Virus record (IMG/VR): IMGVR_UViG_3300021365_000061
Span: 1-31,773 of that record
Reading direction: 5' to 3' (one strand)
Source of the DNA: a virus
Length of the DNA stretch: 31,773 nucleotides
This document shows, one piece after another, positions 29,738 through 31,773 of this stretch. A program made the translations under genes and the position numbers. Each line of letters begins with the position of its first letter. Within the stretch, counting starts at the first letter, position 1. The notes under the pieces were generated by a model. It worked only from the letters and a program-made list of their open reading frames with translations, had not been told where the DNA came from and ran no database searches.

Positions 29738-31773
29738 AAACCTAATTTATCTAATTCTGTGTTAACTTGATTAGCGGATGTATATAAAATACCTATACCA
29801 CCAGCATCTCTCCACTGTTGGATATTATCTTCCCTATCATCAATTAAAATATGATTAGGAGCAGCATAATTTTTCTTTAAATATGATCTGGATAGGGTTA
29901 ATTTAGTACTTGGAGTTTTATCTCTTCTCCATAAACGTTTTCCTATCTTAGATAATTCACTACGTGAAGGTGAAGATAATAATTCATGATCAAATTGAGA
30001 TGCTCTGTTGTAAAGTGCTTCCCCACCAGGCATCCAAGACATACCACGCCAAAAACCTACACCGGCTTTATCTATAGCTTCCCAGAAACCTGTTGATCCA
30101 TGTTTTGCTTCAAATTCACGAGGCATCATACCTGTTAAATCTTTAAATTGTTGATCAAAATCAACTAACACCCCGTCCATATCGAGGTAAATTTTATAGT
30201 CCATAACCTTTTCTTCATTTTCGAATACCGGTAAAGATAATGCCTTTCTTCTGCTTCTCCAAAGATTTAGTATGATTTCTTTATCTTCTTTTGCCTCAAG
30301 ACCAGGAGCAATATCTAAGTAATTTTGGATAACATCTTTAAATGGTTTTCTAGTTTTTTTAGCTTTTAAATATAAACCTTGAAGCATAGCATCTACTTCT
30401 TTTTCAAGCTTATAGTAATCGCTTTGTGGTAGTATCTTAACTTTATTGATTAAATCACGGAGTTGAATATCATCATCCATGTATTTACCTGTTCTTAAAT
30501 TATCTCCGGTTTGAGTTAAATGCTCAATTTCATGTCTAATAACATCTGAGACATCAGCTGAGATTTTAGACCATGCTTGGGGTAGTACTTTTGGGTTTAC
30601 TTTAAATAGGGTAGCTATAAATGGGAATTTATCTTCTTCTTCACCACTATTTGAAGTTCCATCTACCTCGTATCCGTCTACTTTTTTATCAAATTCAACC
30701 ATACCAACGTAATTGAATTCAATTTCTCTACCTTTACCATCTACATCATCTATATCAATATCAACGAATGATTTTTTGGGCATTGGTTTCTTTTTAGAAT
30801 CCTCAACCCATTTATTGATTGTAGCTTTAGTTAGTTTAGTAGTTAATGAATCGTAAGCACCTTCAGCCATTAATTCACGAGCAAACTGGTTTAAGCCAAA
30901 TGGATCTTTACCTAAATTCTTATCAAAGCCTTCGCTTACTACAGGAGATAACATTATTACCTCATCTGAGGTGCTCATTTTCCAGTCTCCAGGAAGCTTA
31001 GATAAATTTTTGTTAATAAATGCTTGATATAATTTACCACGTTTGGAATCTGGGTTAGCGTATCTACCTTCTGTATCATCTTTAGCGTAGAATTTAACTA
31101 AATCTAAAGTAGTAGAATCGATCTCGTTTACTCTGTTTATCAATTGAATGATAATATCTGTAAGAGTAGCTAATATTTTATATTGTTCACCTTTGTTTAT
31201 AGCATCGTCTCCACCTTCTTCAGTAGTAAAGTCTACACGAAGTGTAGTCATCGCTAATTCATCTTCAGGTTTATCGATTGAAGCATCAACTGTAATTCTA
31301 TATCTAGTTCTAGATTCAGGAGAGATAACCTCAATAGCAGGTAACATATCGTAATACTCTACTGTATCCTCGTCTTGTTTTCTAATTTTACGCTCGATTT
31401 CTCTAGCTATTACATCAATGCGTGAGGGTCTCCATTCTAGCTTTGCAGCTGATGCGTCTCCGATTTCGTTTAAGCTATCAGTCCAATTTCTAAACGTCAT
31501 TGTACCTTTTAAGTTAGCTTCAGCTTCAATATCGTTTAGGTAATCGTCTTCCTGAGTATTTGTAGTTGCGATACCTTCTAATCTACCTTCCAGATTTTGA
31601 ATGTGGTGGATCATTTCATGCGCATAACTACGTGCTATATCTTTGGGATGACGCCCTTCAGTATATAGGACAATAACCTTGTTGATTGGATCATAGTACG
31701 CCGTCTTTCCGAAGAAATCCCGAGCGTTTTCAGTATCACCATCTACAAATTCGAGTCCAGGTAAAGGTTCAAT
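29734..31773 (-). CDS. Fusion of two metallopeptidase-like segments with a C-terminal HAD 5'-nucleotidase-like domain (partial)
   Basis: The frame is open from the right edge to the stop at 29734, so at least 679 residues are visible and the N-terminus is missing. Numbering from the window edge, HEMIHHIQN (52-60) is an HExxH zinc site with a possible third ligand in IEAEANL (about 82-88). A second site is HEIEHLTQ (414-421) with KEVDAM downstream. The last 155 residues start DYKIYLDMDGVLVDF (motif I, Asp531 and Asp533) and hold LLSSPS, a Lys region and ILIDDREDNIQQW (motif IV, Asp645/646), as in 5'(3')-deoxyribonucleotidase-type HAD enzymes. No frame break separates the three parts. The peptidase segments could process a virion or host protein; the HAD part could act on nucleotides. 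Roles are inferred. Confidence 0.7.
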   Translation of the reverse strand: MEPLPGLEFVDGDTENARDFFGKTAYYDPINKVIVLYTEGRHPKDIARSYAHEMIHHIQNLEGRLEGIATTNTQEDDYLNDIEAEANLKGTMTFRNWTDSLNEIGDASAAKLEWRPSRIDVIAREIERKIRKQDEDTVEYYDMLPAIEVISPESRTRYRITVDASIDKPEDELAMTTLRVDFTTEEGGDDAINKGEQYKILATLTDIIIQLINRVNEIDSTTLDLVKFYAKDDTEGRYANPDSKRGKLYQAFINKNLSKLPGDWKMSTSDEVIMLSPVVSEGFDKNLGKDPFGLNQFARELMAEGAYDSLTTKLTKATINKWVEDSKKKPMPKKSFVDIDIDDVDGKGREIEFNYVGMVEFDKKVDGYEVDGTSNSGEEEDKFPFIATLFKVNPKVLPQAWSKISADVSDVIRHEIEHLTQTGDNLRTGKYMDDDIQLRDLINKVKILPQSDYYKLEKEVDAMLQGLYLKAKKTRKPFKDVIQNYLDIAPGLEAKEDKEIILNLWRSRRKALSLPVFENEEKVMDYKIYLDMDGVLVDFDQQFKDLTGMMPREFEAKHGSTGFWEAIDKAGVGFWRGMSWMPGGEALYNRASQFDHELLSSPSRSELSKIGKRLWRRDKTPSTKLTLSRSYLKKNYAAPNHILIDDREDNIQQWRDAGGIGILYTSANQVNTELDKLGL

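Noticed and set aside
1-31773. tRNA genes
   Set aside because: No cloverleaf-like stretch was seen in the short gaps; a dedicated tRNA search would settle this.

Overview
This window looks like the late virion-assembly region of a tailed phage with a contractile tail, of the T4-like (myovirus) type. It is AT-rich. Every supported gene lies on the minus strand, so transcription runs from position 31773 towards 1. Genes are tightly packed, with nine stop/start junctions of the form TAATG. Purine-rich ribosome sites are mostly absent, which fits a Bacteroidota host. A 56-residue gene resembling the small Hc1-type histone H1-like proteins of Bacteroidota supports the same host guess. The host and the environment are inferences.

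Layout in transcription order. (1) 31773-22189: virion or internal-head-like proteins of unknown function. These include a partial fusion of two HExxH metallopeptidase-like segments with a C-terminal HAD 5'-nucleotidase-like domain, a zinc-ribbon protein, several acidic or lysine-rich proteins, an EF-hand protein, the Hc1-like protein and a possible nuclease-fold protein. (2) 22235-18411: a cassette of small-molecule enzymes and small proteins: a WHRD-type cupin-like protein, a P-loop kinase, an FAD-dependent dehydrogenase, a 93-aa protein, a ManC-type cupin (mannose-6-phosphate isomerase type II), a NadR-like P-loop kinase and a coiled-coil-like protein. (3) 18427-11065: an envelope-anchored protein, large terminase (gp17), portal (gp20), four unassigned genes in the place where T4 keeps prohead core genes 67 and 68, and the prohead protease (gp21). 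(4) A terminator and a structured leader, then the scaffold (gp22-like) and major capsid protein (gp23), closed by a second terminator. (5) PhoH-like ATPase, then neck and tail-completion proteins gp13, gp14 and gp15-like in overlapping genes, a small beta-rich protein and two collagen-like (Gly-X-Y) fibre proteins separated by a third terminator. The last fibre gene runs off the left edge.

How the parts work together: portal, scaffold, capsid protein and protease build and mature the prohead; terminase fills it; gp13/14/15 close the neck and join the tail; collagen-like proteins probably decorate the particle. The most unusual signals are short peptide modules shared among proteins. The DARTDAEEEGY module occurs four times in three proteins. 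A NSFSxQAGAGAQ arm and a VxVQPMNxP peptide are each shared between the capsid protein and genes lying between portal and protease. Other points of note are a 10-bp AT motif ahead of at least six genes, the peptidase/nucleotidase fusion, the histone-like gene and the metabolic cassette. No tRNA, rRNA, CRISPR, insertion sequence or intergenic gap over 300 bases was seen.
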